Assembly (NCBI GenBank): GCA_002483145.1
Contig: DLHJ01000018.1
Span: forward strand, 1 to 64,000
Direction: 5' to 3'
DNA length: 64,000 bases
DNA from: Cellvibrio sp. UBA7671
GTDB lineage: Bacteria; Pseudomonadota; Gammaproteobacteria; Pseudomonadales; Cellvibrionaceae
Shown: positions 52,140-61,917 of the stretch, one piece after another
Numbering within the stretch: the first letter of the stretch is position 1
How the letters are laid out: every line of letters begins with the position of its first letter
Translations under genes and position numbers: made by a program
Notes under the pieces: model-generated
Databases searched by the model: none
What the model was told of the DNA's origin: nothing
Seen by the model: the letters and a program-made list of their open reading frames with translations, nothing else

Positions 52140-53474
52140 TCAATCGATTTCGGCATCTGTGTCGGCGGCTTGGGGGGCAGGGGTTGGCATTTTATCGAAC
52201 AGCTTGCTGAAATGCTGCTGTACGCGCGCGATATTCATCACTGACATGCCGCTCGAAAATCCAAACCACACATATAGACCATTTAAATTTTTAAACATGG
52301 GCGGCAGATATTTAGGTGCAGCAATTACGCCCTCCAAATGACGCTCGTAGAGCAGTGGCAAATCATCCAGCGTCACCTTGCCGACAAACAGCATAGGTAT
52401 AACTTCCGGTACGCCGGATTGAATTGCACTGCGAATAAAATTAACATTTTCGACAAATCCTTTTACGTAAGAAATATCTTTGGTGAACACTGAGCCGCCT
52501 GTCAGTGTTCCTCCACGAAAAACACGTTGGGTTACGCGATAGCTGTCGTGCTCACTCACGCCTCTGTCTATAAAGTGGCGATACACTTGGCAAAAATCAG
52601 CGCCTTGCTCTGCCAAATCCACAGCGACAACCCGGTCGCTGATGCGCCGCGCGCGCTGTGGAAAAGAGCTGAAGGTTAGCGTTTCCAATAATACTGCCAT
52701 TCCTTCTTGAATCGCAGTAATCCTCGGTGATCCAACACTCAACCAGGTTGCCCATGGCTGCTCTCGGCCATTGAGTGTAGTGCCTATATGCACCCAGCCT
52801 TCGTGTACCTCCAATACCTGCAAGTCCAGTTCAGAAAATGAGGCGCGGCGATTCACTTTAATACAGTCACCACCAGCGGAAGCGTCCGACACAATATCGT
52901 CGCTAATCTGTACCCGTACTTCACCTGCACCGAAATAATCGGTCATTCGCGCGCGTAAAATGGTGACTGCTTCTTCCGAACTAATGTGATTGGTATAAGG
53001 GCGATTTAAATGCTCCACCGCCGGCAGCGAAAAAATATGGCACAAGCGCTCGCCCATCTGACGCAGGGTTTTGCGATCACCGCGCAAATTATCGCTCGCT
53101 GAACCATAGAGTTGACGACTGAAATGGCCAAACTGGCCAGTGCCGCGGTAGCGCAATAATTCGATTACGATTTGGTACTGGTCGATGGTAGCTTGCAGGA
53201 TTTTACCCAGCGCATCGTCGCGCCCCAATTGGCGCCGCACATCACTTTTTAATTCTTTTAATAATTGGCTAACCGTATCCGGCTCAAACCCGAGTTTTTG
53301 TTGCTGATAAAAATCAGCGCCCAATGCCGGTAACTCTCTACCTTGTTGCTCGCGAAAACGCTGCTCAATTCCCTGTGGCCATTTGATGGCATCGAGAATA
53401 CGAATGGGCTTTTGCAGAGATACCAGGCGCGTCGATAACTGTTTTAAACGCTCCAGGTAGAGTGGATCAGTCAT
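52140..53474 (-). CDS. DUF1704 protein (QEGLA-motif family), predicted zinc carboxypeptidase-like
   Basis: 444 residues. Carries the family pattern HExxxH (H224-E225-GWV-H229) and a QEGMA variant of the QEGLA motif (E257), 28 residues later; the His, His and Glu would bind zinc. This is the arrangement of the human MATCAP/KIAA0895L tyrosine carboxypeptidases, the eukaryotic members of DUF1704. Bacterial members are annotated as flavohaemoglobin expression modulators on old evidence, so that name is not a reliable function. No signal peptide; cytosolic. A hydrolytic role on peptide C-termini is an inference. Confidence 0.83.
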   Translation of the reverse strand: MTDPLYLERLKQLSTRLVSLQKPIRILDAIKWPQGIEQRFREQQGRELPALGADFYQQQKLGFEPDTVSQLLKELKSDVRRQLGRDDALGKILQATIDQYQIVIELLRYRGTGQFGHFSRQLYGSASDNLRGDRKTLRQMGERLCHIFSLPAVEHLNRPYTNHISSEEAVTILRARMTDYFGAGEVRVQISDDIVSDASAGGDCIKVNRRASFSELDLQVLEVHEGWVHIGTTLNGREQPWATWLSVGSPRITAIQEGMAVLLETLTFSSFPQRARRISDRVVAVDLAEQGADFCQVYRHFIDRGVSEHDSYRVTQRVFRGGTLTGGSVFTKDISYVKGFVENVNFIRSAIQSGVPEVIPMLFVGKVTLDDLPLLYERHLEGVIAAPKYLPPMFKNLNGLYVWFGFSSGMSVMNIARVQQHFSKLFDKMPTPAPQAADTDAEID

Positions 53475-53716
53475 AACAAGGCTGCCGCATAAAGGTGCAA
53501 AAACTTACCGAATAGCTCTCTGGTAATCGTGTACTCAAGCACAATAAAGCACAGGCAAACGATGCTGGGTATTTATGCAAGTAGATGGCGCCATTCTATC
53601 TGTTTGCACGGCATTTGTGGCTAGAATTTGTCGGATAAGTCTGCAGCTCTGGTGTCTTGCCGGATAAATCGCCAGAATGGGTGCCGCCTGATAAGTTGTA
53701 CAAATGAGGATGTGTC

Positions 53717-54025
53717 ATGCCGTTTGTCGCTCTGGAAAAAATACACCAGCTCCACGATGGTTATCGCAAACCGGTCAAACTTGTCGGCCAGGATTTTCTA
53801 TTGCTACACGAAAATGGCAAAACCTGTTTGATCAGAAACCAGTGTCCGCACGCGGGGGCACCGTTAACGCATGCAACCTGTAGCGATAATGTCCTGCGCT
53901 GTCCTATGCACGGGATAGAGTTTGATTTAACCACTGGGCGCTCGCGCAGCCCTGTTTGTGCTAATGCGCTGCAATTTTTTCAGCTTATCTATGAAGGCAG
54001 CAGCATTGGTATTGATCTCCGTTAA
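53717..54025 (+). CDS. Rieske [2Fe-2S] ferredoxin-like protein
   Basis: 102 residues with the Rieske cluster motifs CPH (C43-P-H45) and CPMH (C62-P-M-H65), the rest of the domain being the usual beta sandwich. No signal or membrane helix; a cytosolic ferredoxin-type electron carrier like those serving ring-hydroxylating oxygenases or nitrite reductase. No such partner is nearby. GAGG lies about 8 nt before the ATG. Followed by a DUF4124 gene 28 bp downstream. Confidence 0.9.
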   Translation: MPFVALEKIHQLHDGYRKPVKLVGQDFLLLHENGKTCLIRNQCPHAGAPLTHATCSDNVLRCPMHGIEFDLTTGRSRSPVCANALQFFQLIYEGSSIGIDLR

Positions 54026-54053
54026 CAATTGGATTACTTAATTAAGGAGTTTT

Positions 54054-54536
54054 ATGTTTCGTCTGCTATTTAAATCCGTGGTTGTGCTGTTGCTGGTATT
54101 TTTTATTGGCAATTACCTCGTCTATCTCAAAACCGGGCAGATGCCGCTGCGCGATATGCGTGAACGAATGGGTGATGATTGGCTGGTCGATTTACGGGAG
54201 TTGTTTTCACCTGACCAGTTGGCCGCCGATGCTAAACAAGCGGTGAAAAGTGTATCGGATAAGGTTTCTGAGCCTGAGCCAGTTGCCTCCACCAAAGTCT
54301 ATAAATGGACGGATGCCAATGGTCAGGTGCATTTTGGTGATAAGCCAGTTGCCCGCGATGCTGAAGAAATTGAAGTCGATGTTCGCAATGCTATTTCCGC
54401 GCCGGAAGAATCTGCCCCTATTGCCGATCAGCAAGATGTAGCGCCCGCAACTGTTCAGGAATCTGCCCTCGATAAAGCCCGTGCGGCGGCTGAAGCCATG
54501 AAACAACGCGTACAGCAACAAGAGCAAATTCAGTGA
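54054..54536 (+). CDS. DUF4124 membrane-anchored protein
   Basis: 160 residues: an N-terminal membrane helix (residues 7-25), then a DUF4124 module (KVYKWTDANGQVHFGDKPV, residues about 81-100) facing the periplasm, and a helical Ala/Glu/Gln-rich tail. DUF4124 is common in proteobacterial envelope proteins; role unknown. The mtgA start lies 7 bp downstream, so the two are coupled and the protein may act near the cell wall. Confidence 0.82.
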   Translation: MFRLLFKSVVVLLLVFFIGNYLVYLKTGQMPLRDMRERMGDDWLVDLRELFSPDQLAADAKQAVKSVSDKVSEPEPVASTKVYKWTDANGQVHFGDKPVARDAEEIEVDVRNAISAPEESAPIADQQDVAPATVQESALDKARAAAEAMKQRVQQQEQIQ

Positions 54537-54543
54537 TCCAGCC

Positions 54544-55236
54544 ATGAAAACATTCTGGCGCACTACCGGGCGAATGCTCAAATGGCTACTGCTGCTATTG
54601 CTTGCCTACCAACTGTGGCTGTTCGCCCATATTCTGGTGTGGAAATGGGTGAATCCGGATGAAACGAGTTTTATGTCGATCCGGCTGGATGAACTGCGCG
54701 AGAAAAACCCGAAAGCAGAGTTGAAGCACCAATGGGTGGACTATGCGCAGATTTCATCCCATTTGAAACGCGCCGTGGTGGCAGCGGAGGACGACCGTTT
54801 TATGCAGCACCAAGGGTTTGATTTGCGCGGTATTGAACAGGCCTTAAAAAAGAACCAGCGCAAAGGCAAATCCGTCGCCGGTGGTTCATCCATCACTCAG
54901 CAGCTTGCCAAAAACCTGTTTCTGTCGCCCTCCCGCTCCTATATTCGCAAGGCGGAAGAGGCGGTAGTCGCACTGATGATCGAACTGCTCTGGGATAAAC
55001 GCCGCATATTAGAGGTGTATCTGAACGTAGTGGAGTGGGGCAATGGTGTCTTCGGTGTGGAAGCGGCGGCGCGGCATTACTATCGCGTTCCGGCAGCGCA
55101 GATAGGTCCATCAGCAGCAGCGCGCATGGCCGTGATGCTGCCCAATCCGCGTAAATACGAGAACGCAATGCCAGCTTGGGTGGTGCGCCATGCATCGCGA
55201 GTGCAAGCGCGTATGCGTCATTCACAGATTCCGTGA
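54544..55236 (+). CDS. mtgA: Monofunctional biosynthetic peptidoglycan transglycosylase
   Basis: 230 residues: N-terminal membrane helix (residues 12-32) then a GT51 domain that polymerises lipid II into glycan strands without a transpeptidase. Catalytic Glu in AAEDDRFMQHQGFD, further motifs GGSSITQQLAKNLFL, KAEEAVVALMIE and LEVYLNVVEWGNGVFGVE are complete. Length matches E. coli MtgA (242). Confidence 0.96.
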   Translation: MKTFWRTTGRMLKWLLLLLLAYQLWLFAHILVWKWVNPDETSFMSIRLDELREKNPKAELKHQWVDYAQISSHLKRAVVAAEDDRFMQHQGFDLRGIEQALKKNQRKGKSVAGGSSITQQLAKNLFLSPSRSYIRKAEEAVVALMIELLWDKRRILEVYLNVVEWGNGVFGVEAAARHYYRVPAAQIGPSAAARMAVMLPNPRKYENAMPAWVVRHASRVQARMRHSQIP

Positions 55237-55408
55237 TTCAAGCAATCACTTTTAGGTGAGTACGACTTTAAATTCTGGTCGGTGTGCCCATATCCTGCAG
55301 GCGTGGTTCTCGCGCCATGGCTTTTACGATACAATCGCGACCCTTCTTTTAGGGTGTCCGCATCCTTTTAGATGTTTAGACGTTAATCTGTTAATCCGGG
55401 GTAGTTGC

Positions 55409-55675
55409 ATGCCTATTTACGAATACCAATGTGAATCCTGTAACCATGCGCTGGAGGCTTTACAAAAGTTAAGTGACTCTCCTTTGGTGGATTGTCCTGC
55501 ATGTGGCAAAGCCAGCCTCAAAAAGCAAATTTCAGCAGCGGGTTTCCGCTTGTCGGGCGGCGGCTGGTATGAGACCGATTTCAAATCGGGCAAGAGAAAG
55601 AATCTCGCGGGCGATGCCGGATCGTCCAGCAGCGTGTCAAGTGCTACTTCAAGCACTACAACAACGGCCAGTTAA
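55409..55675 (+). CDS. FmdB-family zinc-ribbon regulatory protein
   Basis: 88 residues from the ATG at 55409 (MPIYEYQC). The four-Cys ribbon is CESC...CPACG, followed by SAAGFRLSGGGWYETDFK, typical of the short FmdB/CxxC_CxxC_SSSS group; the Ser/Thr-rich end is also typical. A longer upstream reading frame is not supported. In gammaproteobacteria this gene stands directly before aspS, as here. Function unknown. Confidence 0.9.
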   Translation: MPIYEYQCESCNHALEALQKLSDSPLVDCPACGKASLKKQISAAGFRLSGGGWYETDFKSGKRKNLAGDAGSSSSVSSATSSTTTTAS

Positions 55676-55752
55676 ACAAGCTGGCCATTTGTTAGATAAC
55701 AATTTACACATACTTTCTTATAAATATTTTCTTAAAACATCAGGAACTCGCT

Positions 55753-57558
55753 ATGCGCAGCCAATACTGTGGCGCTTTAAATGCCTCGTTTATCGATCAA
55801 GAAGTGACCCTCTGTGGATGGGTTGATCGTCGTCGTGATCACGGTGGTGTGATCTTTATCGACCTGCGCGACCGCGAAGGTATTGTGCAAGTGGTGTTCG
55901 ATCCAGATGCAAAAGAGAATTTTGCCTTAGCTGATAAAGTGCGTGGCGAATACGTGCTGCAGCTGACCGGAAAAGTGCGCGCTCGTGCACCTTCCACCGT
56001 TAACCCAAATATGGCCACTGGTGAAATCGAAGTTTACGGTACTGCGCTGACTATTCTGAACGAAGCGGAAACCATGCCTTTCCCCTTGGATTCCTATTCC
56101 AACGTGGGTGAAGAGACCCGTTTGAAGTATCGCTTCCTCGATTTGCGCCGCACCGAAATGCAGAAAAATCTGCGTTTCCGCAGCAAAGTGACCAGCGTGA
56201 TCCGCAACTATCTGGACCGCAATGGCTTCCTCGATGTTGAGACTCCAATCCTGACTCGCGCTACTCCGGAAGGCGCGCGCGATTATCTGGTTCCATCGCG
56301 TACCCACGACGGTAAATTCTTTGCATTGCCACAGTCTCCGCAATTGTTTAAGCAATTGCTGATGGTGGCTGGTTACGACCGTTACTACCAAATCGCCAAG
56401 TGCTTCCGCGACGAAGACTTGCGTGCTGATCGTCAGCCGGAATTTACCCAGATCGACATCGAAACTTCATTCATGTCGCAAGACCAGATCATGCAAATTA
56501 CCGAAGGTATGTTCCGCGAATTGTTCAAAGATTTGCTCGGTGTTGAGTTTGCTGAAATCAATCACATGCCGTTCTCGGAAGCAATTGCCAAATACGGTTC
56601 AGACAAGCCGGACATGCGTATCCCCCTGGAATTGGTTGATATCAAAGACCTGGTAACCGAAGTGGATTTCAAAGTATTCGCTGGCCCGGCTAATGATCCA
56701 AAATCTCGCGTTACCGCATTGAAAGTGCCCGGTGGTAATGAGAAGTTGACCCGTAAACAAATCGACGACTACACCAAGTTTGTTGGTATTTACGGTGCGA
56801 AAGGTTTGGCGTACATCAAGGTCAACGATAAGTCTGATCTGGAAGAAGGTTTGCAATCACCGATCGTGAAAAACTTGCCAGTGCCAGTACGCGCGGCCAT
56901 TTTGGATCGCGTTGGTGCAGAAAACGGCGACCTGATTTTCTTCGGCGCAGACAAACACAAAGTCGTAACCGAAGCCTTGGGTGCACTGCGTTGCAAACTG
57001 GGCGCAGACCTTGACCTATACACCACGCAATGGGCACCGCTCTGGGTAGTAGATTTCCCGATGTTTGAAGAAGACGACAAGGGCGGCTGGACGTCAATCC
57101 ACCACCCATTCACTTCACCAAGCTGTACACCGGACGAACTGGTTGCCAGCCCGGGTGATGCATTGTCCCGCGCATACGATCTGGTACTTAACGGTACTGA
57201 ATTGGGCGGTGGTTCGGTGCGTATCCATTCTTCGACCATGCAGCAAGCCGTATTTAAAATCCTCGGAATTTCACCGGAAGAGCAACGCGAAAAATTCGGC
57301 TTCCTGCTCGACGCACTTGCCTACGGCGCTCCGCCACACGGCGGTTTGGCGTTTGGTTTGGATCGTTTGATTATGCTGATGGTGGGCGCAAGCTCAATCC
57401 GCGACGTGATCGCTTTCCCGAAAACCCAAAGCGCTGCCTGTGTGATGACTGATGCACCGGGCACTGTAGATGAATTGCAATTGCGCGACCTGCATATTCG
57501 TTTGCGCAAGAAAGAAAAAGCTGTTGTTGCAGAAGATACCCCTGAATATGGCATGTAA
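55753..57558 (+). CDS. aspS: Aspartyl-tRNA synthetase
   Basis: 601 residues, the normal length of the bacterial-type enzyme with its GAD insertion domain. N-terminal OB fold for anticodon binding ([20 protein letters not shown]), class II motif 2 [18 protein letters not shown] and motif 3 [13 protein letters not shown] are all present. Codon usage is strongly biased as expected for a highly expressed gene. Followed by a terminator and yebC. Confidence 0.97.
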   Translation: MRSQYCGALNASFIDQEVTLCGWVDRRRDHGGVIFIDLRDREGIVQVVFDPDAKENFALADKVRGEYVLQLTGKVRARAPSTVNPNMATGEIEVYGTALTILNEAETMPFPLDSYSNVGEETRLKYRFLDLRRTEMQKNLRFRSKVTSVIRNYLDRNGFLDVETPILTRATPEGARDYLVPSRTHDGKFFALPQSPQLFKQLLMVAGYDRYYQIAKCFRDEDLRADRQPEFTQIDIETSFMSQDQIMQITEGMFRELFKDLLGVEFAEINHMPFSEAIAKYGSDKPDMRIPLELVDIKDLVTEVDFKVFAGPANDPKSRVTALKVPGGNEKLTRKQIDDYTKFVGIYGAKGLAYIKVNDKSDLEEGLQSPIVKNLPVPVRAAILDRVGAENGDLIFFGADKHKVVTEALGALRCKLGADLDLYTTQWAPLWVVDFPMFEEDDKGGWTSIHHPFTSPSCTPDELVASPGDALSRAYDLVLNGTELGGGSVRIHSSTMQQAVFKILGISPEEQREKFGFLLDALAYGAPPHGGLAFGLDRLIMLMVGASSIRDVIAFPKTQSAACVMTDAPGTVDELQLRDLHIRLRKKEKAVVAEDTPEYGM

Positions 57559-57573
57559 TTTTTGTTGATCTGG

Positions 57574-57605
57574 AAAGGGTGGGCAATTGCCCGCCCTTTT
57601 TTATT
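57574..57605 (+). terminator. Terminator after aspS
   Basis: Stem AAAGGGTGGGCAA/TTGCCCGCCCTTT (57574-57586 with 57587-57599, one G-T pair), T-run to 57602. Confidence 0.9.
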
Positions 57606-57642
57606 ACCCCCACGTTAATAATCTGCAAGTTGGAGCTGTGCA

Positions 57643-58386
57643 ATGGCCGGACATTCCAAATGGGCAAACATGAAACACCGCAAGGCGCGTCAGGACGCCA
57701 AGCGCACAAAAATCTTCACCAAAATTATTCGTGAGCTAACTGTTGCCGCTAAAGGTGGCCCCAATCCTGCCGACAATCCACGATTGCGTGCTGCAGTTGA
57801 AAAAGCCTACCTCAACAATTTAAAAAAAGATGTAGTTGAGCGCGCCATCGCCCGTGGTGCTGGCACCAATGAATCCGATGCCTACGAAGAGCTCACCTAC
57901 GAAGGTTACGGCGTAAACGGTGTCGCCTTTATCGTTGAATGTATGACCGACAACCGCAACCGCACTGCGGGCGATGTACGCCATGCATTTGATAAGAAGG
58001 GCGGTAACCTCGGTACCAGCGGCTCAGTTTCTTATTTGTTTGCACGTAAAGGCCAAATCAGTTTTGAGCCAGGTATTAATGAAGATGCATTAATGGAAGC
58101 GGCGCTCGAAGCCGGTGCCGACGATGTTGTTATCAATGACGATGGCTCTGCTGAGGTAATGACAGCTTTCGAGGATTTCTTCCGCGTAAAAGATGCACTC
58201 GCCAGCGCTGGATTGAATCCCGTCTCGGCCGAAATCACCCAGATCCCCTCGCTCACGGTCAATCTTGATAAGGACGCTGCTGAAAAAATCCTTGCCTTGA
58301 TCGACACGCTCGAAGATTTGGATGATGTGCAAAACGTTTACACTAACGCAGATATCTCAGAAGAAATTATGGAGCAGTTGGGTTAA
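57643..58386 (+). CDS. yebC: YebC/PmpR-family transcriptional regulator
   Basis: 247 residues, beginning [21 protein letters not shown], the hallmark of the family; three-domain fold with a DNA- or RNA-binding first domain. Members bind DNA (Pseudomonas PmpR represses quorum-sensing genes) and some assist ribosomes stalled at proline runs. It sits between aspS and ruvC as in Pseudomonas, with an extra XRE gene inserted before ruvC. Confidence 0.95.
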   Translation: MAGHSKWANMKHRKARQDAKRTKIFTKIIRELTVAAKGGPNPADNPRLRAAVEKAYLNNLKKDVVERAIARGAGTNESDAYEELTYEGYGVNGVAFIVECMTDNRNRTAGDVRHAFDKKGGNLGTSGSVSYLFARKGQISFEPGINEDALMEAALEAGADDVVINDDGSAEVMTAFEDFFRVKDALASAGLNPVSAEITQIPSLTVNLDKDAAEKILALIDTLEDLDDVQNVYTNADISEEIMEQLG

Positions 58387-58492
58387 TTAAGATCTCACTA
58401 TGGGTAAACGCCGCTGTGTCGTATTGCTGTCGTATACAAAACGCCAGATATAGCGAAATCTGACGGCTTTTAATCTTAGCGAGGTGGGTGTC

Positions 58493-59110
58493 ATGGATAT
58501 GAAAATCAATAAAGAAATATTGCGCCGCGAGCGCGAGCTGCGTGCCTGGACGCAAAGCCATTTGGCGGAGGTTGCGGATTTAAGTATGCGCACTGTGCAG
58601 CGGATTGAACGCACGGGGGATGCATCAATGGAATCGGCTGGTGCACTGGCGGCGGCATTGAATATTGATCTTGCGGTATTAATGGAGGCACCGATTGCGA
58701 GCGAGGAAACAACTCCTGCCAAGTCGCGCCGTTATAAATTATGGGGCGCGATTGGTGTAATTGGCGCAGTATTGGTTGCTGCAGGTTGGTGGTCGAGCGC
58801 TGCGGCTGAGCAGGTAATGGTGAGCTTATCCATTGAAGCATCTGGCCGTGTCTATTCAGACATGATGTTGTTGAATGAGATAGGCAAGGAAAGCGAAATG
58901 AAATTGGATGAACAGTTTCGGATGTTGTTCACTACCAATCGCCAAGGCGAACATTTGCTGGTCAATGCGAAAATTTATAATTTTGTTGGTGGTGAGTATC
59001 AGTTGATTTCATCGCCGGGAATGTTAGTTGAGGATCAGAAGTCGGCTTCGATGCATGTCACTTTTCCAGATGGGCAGAGGGTAAATTTACAATTGGTGGC
59101 AGATTTTTGA
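58493..59110 (+). CDS. Membrane-anchored XRE-type HTH protein
   Basis: 205 residues from the ATG at 58493, with GAGGTGG upstream. Residues 5-62 are a Cro/CI-type helix-turn-helix (LRRERELRAWTQSHLAEVAD, SMRTVQRIERTG). A single membrane helix spans about 83-100, and the C-terminal 100 residues would be periplasmic (SLSIEASGRVYSDMMLL, then PDGQRVNLQLVADF) without a recognised domain. This layout suggests a one-component transmembrane regulator. It interrupts the otherwise conserved yebC-ruvC junction. Target and signal unknown. Confidence 0.78.
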   Translation: MDMKINKEILRRERELRAWTQSHLAEVADLSMRTVQRIERTGDASMESAGALAAALNIDLAVLMEAPIASEETTPAKSRRYKLWGAIGVIGAVLVAAGWWSSAAAEQVMVSLSIEASGRVYSDMMLLNEIGKESEMKLDEQFRMLFTTNRQGEHLLVNAKIYNFVGGEYQLISSPGMLVEDQKSASMHVTFPDGQRVNLQLVADF

Positions 59111-59224
59111 TAGCCGGTCTAAGACCGGCTTCTAGCGTGTCCGCTTTTCTACAGTAAATCCCACTTGCGTCACCCCAATTCACGTGCAACACTGCCGCCA
59201 ATACAACTGTATATAGATACAACT

Positions 59225-59749
59225 ATGGCGCTTATTCTCGGCATCGATCCAGGTTCCCGCAAAACTGGTTTTGGCATTATCAATGTCATCGGCAGCAAGC
59301 AGGAATACATCACCAGCGGCGTTATTCGCATGAAGGATACGGACGAGTTGCCTGCACGCCTCAAAGTCATTTTCGATTCCCTGACCCAAATCATTGAACA
59401 GTATTGCCCACAAGAAATGGCGATCGAACAAGTATTTATGGCCAAAAATGCGTCCTCCGCGTTGAAACTGGGGCAGGCGCGGGGAGCGGCGATTGTGGCG
59501 GCGACAGCGCAGAATGTGCCGGTATCGGAATATGAAGCGCGCAAGGTGAAACAATCCGTTGTTGGTAACGGTGCTGCAGATAAACTGCAGGTGCAGCATA
59601 TGGTGAAAACCCTGCTGCGTTTGCCGGCTGCACCGCAAGAGGATGCGGCCGATGCATTGGCAGTTGCACTGTGCCACGCCAATACGCGTGATCATTTAAT
59701 TCGTATGGCGGCAGGCTCCAGTAGTTTTCGGCGCGGCCGCATTGTTTAA
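59225..59749 (+). CDS. ruvC: Holliday junction resolvase RuvC
   Basis: 174 residues from the ATG at 59225 ([15 protein letters not shown]), the E. coli-like start; earlier codons are non-conserved. Acidic catalytic residues visible at D8 (GIDPG), in MAIEQVF and in the [13 protein letters not shown] segment. Cuts Holliday junctions after RuvAB branch migration. First of ruvCAB. Confidence 0.96.
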   Translation: MALILGIDPGSRKTGFGIINVIGSKQEYITSGVIRMKDTDELPARLKVIFDSLTQIIEQYCPQEMAIEQVFMAKNASSALKLGQARGAAIVAATAQNVPVSEYEARKVKQSVVGNGAADKLQVQHMVKTLLRLPAAPQEDAADALAVALCHANTRDHLIRMAAGSSSFRRGRIV

Positions 59750-59784
59750 GATAGATTCGACTGGAACGAGCGAAGAGATTCATT

Positions 59785-60399
59785 ATGATTGGACGTTTGC
59801 GTGGCATTTTGCTGGAAAAGCAGCCGCCTTATTTGCTGTTAGATGTTCAGGGCGTGGGTTATGAGTTGCAAGCACCCATGACCACTTTTTATCGTCTGCC
59901 GTCACTTGGCCATGAAGTGGTGTTGCATACGCATTTGTCGATTACAGAAAACTTGCATCAACTATTTGGTTTTTCAGAGCAGCGCGACCGCTCGTTATTT
60001 CGCACTTTAATTAAGGTAAATGGCGTAGGCCCCAAGTTGGCGATTGCGATTTTGTCGGGCATGGAAGCGGATGATATCGCCCGTTGTGTGCGCGATGACA
60101 ACATAACTGCCTTGACCAAAGTCCCCGGTATCGGCAAAAAAACCGCTGAACGTTTAGTAATTGAATTGCGCGACCGTTTGAAAAATTGGGATATGCCGCA
60201 GAGTGATTTACTGGCGCACAGCGAAATCCAAAGTATCGCTAGCGACAATGATGTCTTTGCAGAGGCAGAGAGCGCCTTGATTGCGCTGGGCTACAAACCG
60301 GTAGATGCCGCGAAAATGATTTCGCTTGCCGCTAAACAAAAGCCCGATGCCAAGAGCGAAGAGTTAATCCGTATGGCGTTGCGCTCTATCGCTGGATAA
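59785..60399 (+). CDS. ruvA: Holliday junction DNA helicase subunit RuvA
   Basis: 204 residues, the usual length: OB-fold domain I, two helix-hairpin-helix motifs (GVGPKLAIAILSGM and VPGIGKKTAERLVIEL) and a C-terminal domain III that binds RuvB. Forms a tetramer on the four-way junction. 35 bp after ruvC. Confidence 0.97.
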   Translation: MIGRLRGILLEKQPPYLLLDVQGVGYELQAPMTTFYRLPSLGHEVVLHTHLSITENLHQLFGFSEQRDRSLFRTLIKVNGVGPKLAIAILSGMEADDIARCVRDDNITALTKVPGIGKKTAERLVIELRDRLKNWDMPQSDLLAHSEIQSIASDNDVFAEAESALIALGYKPVDAAKMISLAAKQKPDAKSEELIRMALRSIAG

Positions 60400-60453
60400 T
60401 CAACGTGCGACATAGGTATTGTCGCTGGATAATTTTCAACCTGGTTAATAACG

Positions 60454-61479
60454 ATGATTGAAACAGATCGCCTGATTGCCCCTGTTGCCAAAGAGCGCGA
60501 AGACCATCTTGATCGCACGGTGCGCCCCAAATCGCTCGCCGATTATGTTGGACAACCCGCCGTGTGTGAACAGATGGAAATTTTTATCGGCGCGGCAAAA
60601 AAACGCGGTGAGGCACTGGATCACACGCTGGTATTTGGGCCGCCCGGATTGGGAAAGACCACACTTGCCAATATTATTGCCAACGAAATGAATGTTTCGC
60701 TCAAAAGCACGTCGGGCCCGGTATTGGAAAAGGCAGGAGACTTGGCGGCGCTGCTCACCAATCTCGAGCCGGGTGATGTGTTGTTTATCGATGAGATTCA
60801 CCGCTTGAGCCCGGTAGTGGAAGAAATTCTGTATCCGGCGATGGAAGATTTCCAATTGGATATCATGATCGGCGAAGGCCCTGCAGCGCGTTCGATTAAA
60901 TTGGATTTACCGCAATTTACGTTAGTCGGAGCAACGACACGCGCGGGCTTGCTGACATCACCTTTGCGCGATCGTTTTGGTATTGTTCAGCGTCTGGAGT
61001 TTTATAATGTCGCCGATCTCACCCATATAGTCGCGCGTTCATCGGCGCTCTTGGGGGTGAAGATGGATATAGAGGGCGCAGCTGAAGTCGCCAAGCGCTC
61101 GCGCGGCACACCGCGTATCGCCAACCGTTTATTGCGCCGTGTGCGCGATTACGCCGAGATGAAAGGCGATGGTACTGTGAGCGCACAAATGGCCGATAGC
61201 GCACTCAATATGCTCAATGTAGACGAACGCGGCTTTGATCATATGGATCGCCGTTTGTTAACTGCAATGATGAATAATTTTGATGGTGGTCCTGTCGGTG
61301 TGGAAAGTTTGGCGGCAGCTATTAGCGAGGATCGTGGAACTATTGAGGATGTCATAGAGCCATACCTCATACAGCAAGGCTTTATGGCACGCACGCCGCG
61401 CGGTCGAATTTTAACCAATAATGCCTATTTGTATTTCGGTATGCCGATCCCAAAACGGTTACAGGATTCTGCGGATTAA
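60454..61479 (+). CDS. ruvB: Holliday junction branch-migration ATPase RuvB
   Basis: 341 residues. AAA+ motor: Walker [12 protein letters not shown], Walker [10 protein letters not shown], sensor 1 [20 protein letters not shown], and the C-terminal winged helix ending RTPRGR. With RuvA it drives branch migration. Followed at 7 bp by ybgC, linking recombination genes to the tol operon. Confidence 0.97.
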   Translation: MIETDRLIAPVAKEREDHLDRTVRPKSLADYVGQPAVCEQMEIFIGAAKKRGEALDHTLVFGPPGLGKTTLANIIANEMNVSLKSTSGPVLEKAGDLAALLTNLEPGDVLFIDEIHRLSPVVEEILYPAMEDFQLDIMIGEGPAARSIKLDLPQFTLVGATTRAGLLTSPLRDRFGIVQRLEFYNVADLTHIVARSSALLGVKMDIEGAAEVAKRSRGTPRIANRLLRRVRDYAEMKGDGTVSAQMADSALNMLNVDERGFDHMDRRLLTAMMNNFDGGPVGVESLAAAISEDRGTIEDVIEPYLIQQGFMARTPRGRILTNNAYLYFGMPIPKRLQDSAD

Positions 61480-61486
61480 ATCAGTT

Positions 61487-61909
61487 ATGCATGTATTTAG
61501 TATCCCGTTAAGGGTTTACATCGAAGACACGGATGCTGGTGGCATCGTCTATTACGTCAATTATCTGAAGTACATGGAGCGCAGCCGTACAGAATTTTTG
61601 CGCAGTTTGGGCTATCATAAGCCCGCAATTTTGGATGGAGGCATGTTGCTGGTTGTACATTCAGCACAAATTAACTACCGCCGTTCCGCCCGTCTTGATG
61701 ACCAATTGCAAGTAACTGCACAAATTGAAAAGTTGGCGCGCACCAATGTTGAATTTAAGCAGCAGGTGCTGCGTGGTAGTGAGCTATTGTGCGAAGGGCT
61801 AATCCGTATCGCCTGCGTTGATGCCACTTCCATGAAGCCAAGTGCAATTCCCACTGATATGCATCGTCAACTTGATCAATTTTTCCACAGTCAAACCGAA
61901 AAGAGTTAA
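61487..61909 (+). CDS. ybgC: Tol-Pal-associated acyl-CoA thioesterase YbgC
   Basis: 140 residues from the ATG at 61487, 4-hydroxybenzoyl-CoA-thioesterase hot-dog fold. Active-site region IEDTDAGGIVYYVNYLKYMERSR, with the catalytic Asp in DTDAGG. Hydrolyses short acyl-CoA or acts with acyl carrier protein in phospholipid metabolism near the Tol complex. Always first in the tol-pal operon; tolQ starts 8 bp downstream. Confidence 0.95.
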   Translation: MHVFSIPLRVYIEDTDAGGIVYYVNYLKYMERSRTEFLRSLGYHKPAILDGGMLLVVHSAQINYRRSARLDDQLQVTAQIEKLARTNVEFKQQVLRGSELLCEGLIRIACVDATSMKPSAIPTDMHRQLDQFFHSQTEKS

Positions 61910-61917
61910 TTAATACT

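Noticed and set aside
52140-53474. Naming the DUF1704 gene as a flavohaemoglobin regulator
   Set aside because: That label is inherited from annotation; no haemoglobin gene is nearby and the sequence indicates a metallopeptidase-like active site.
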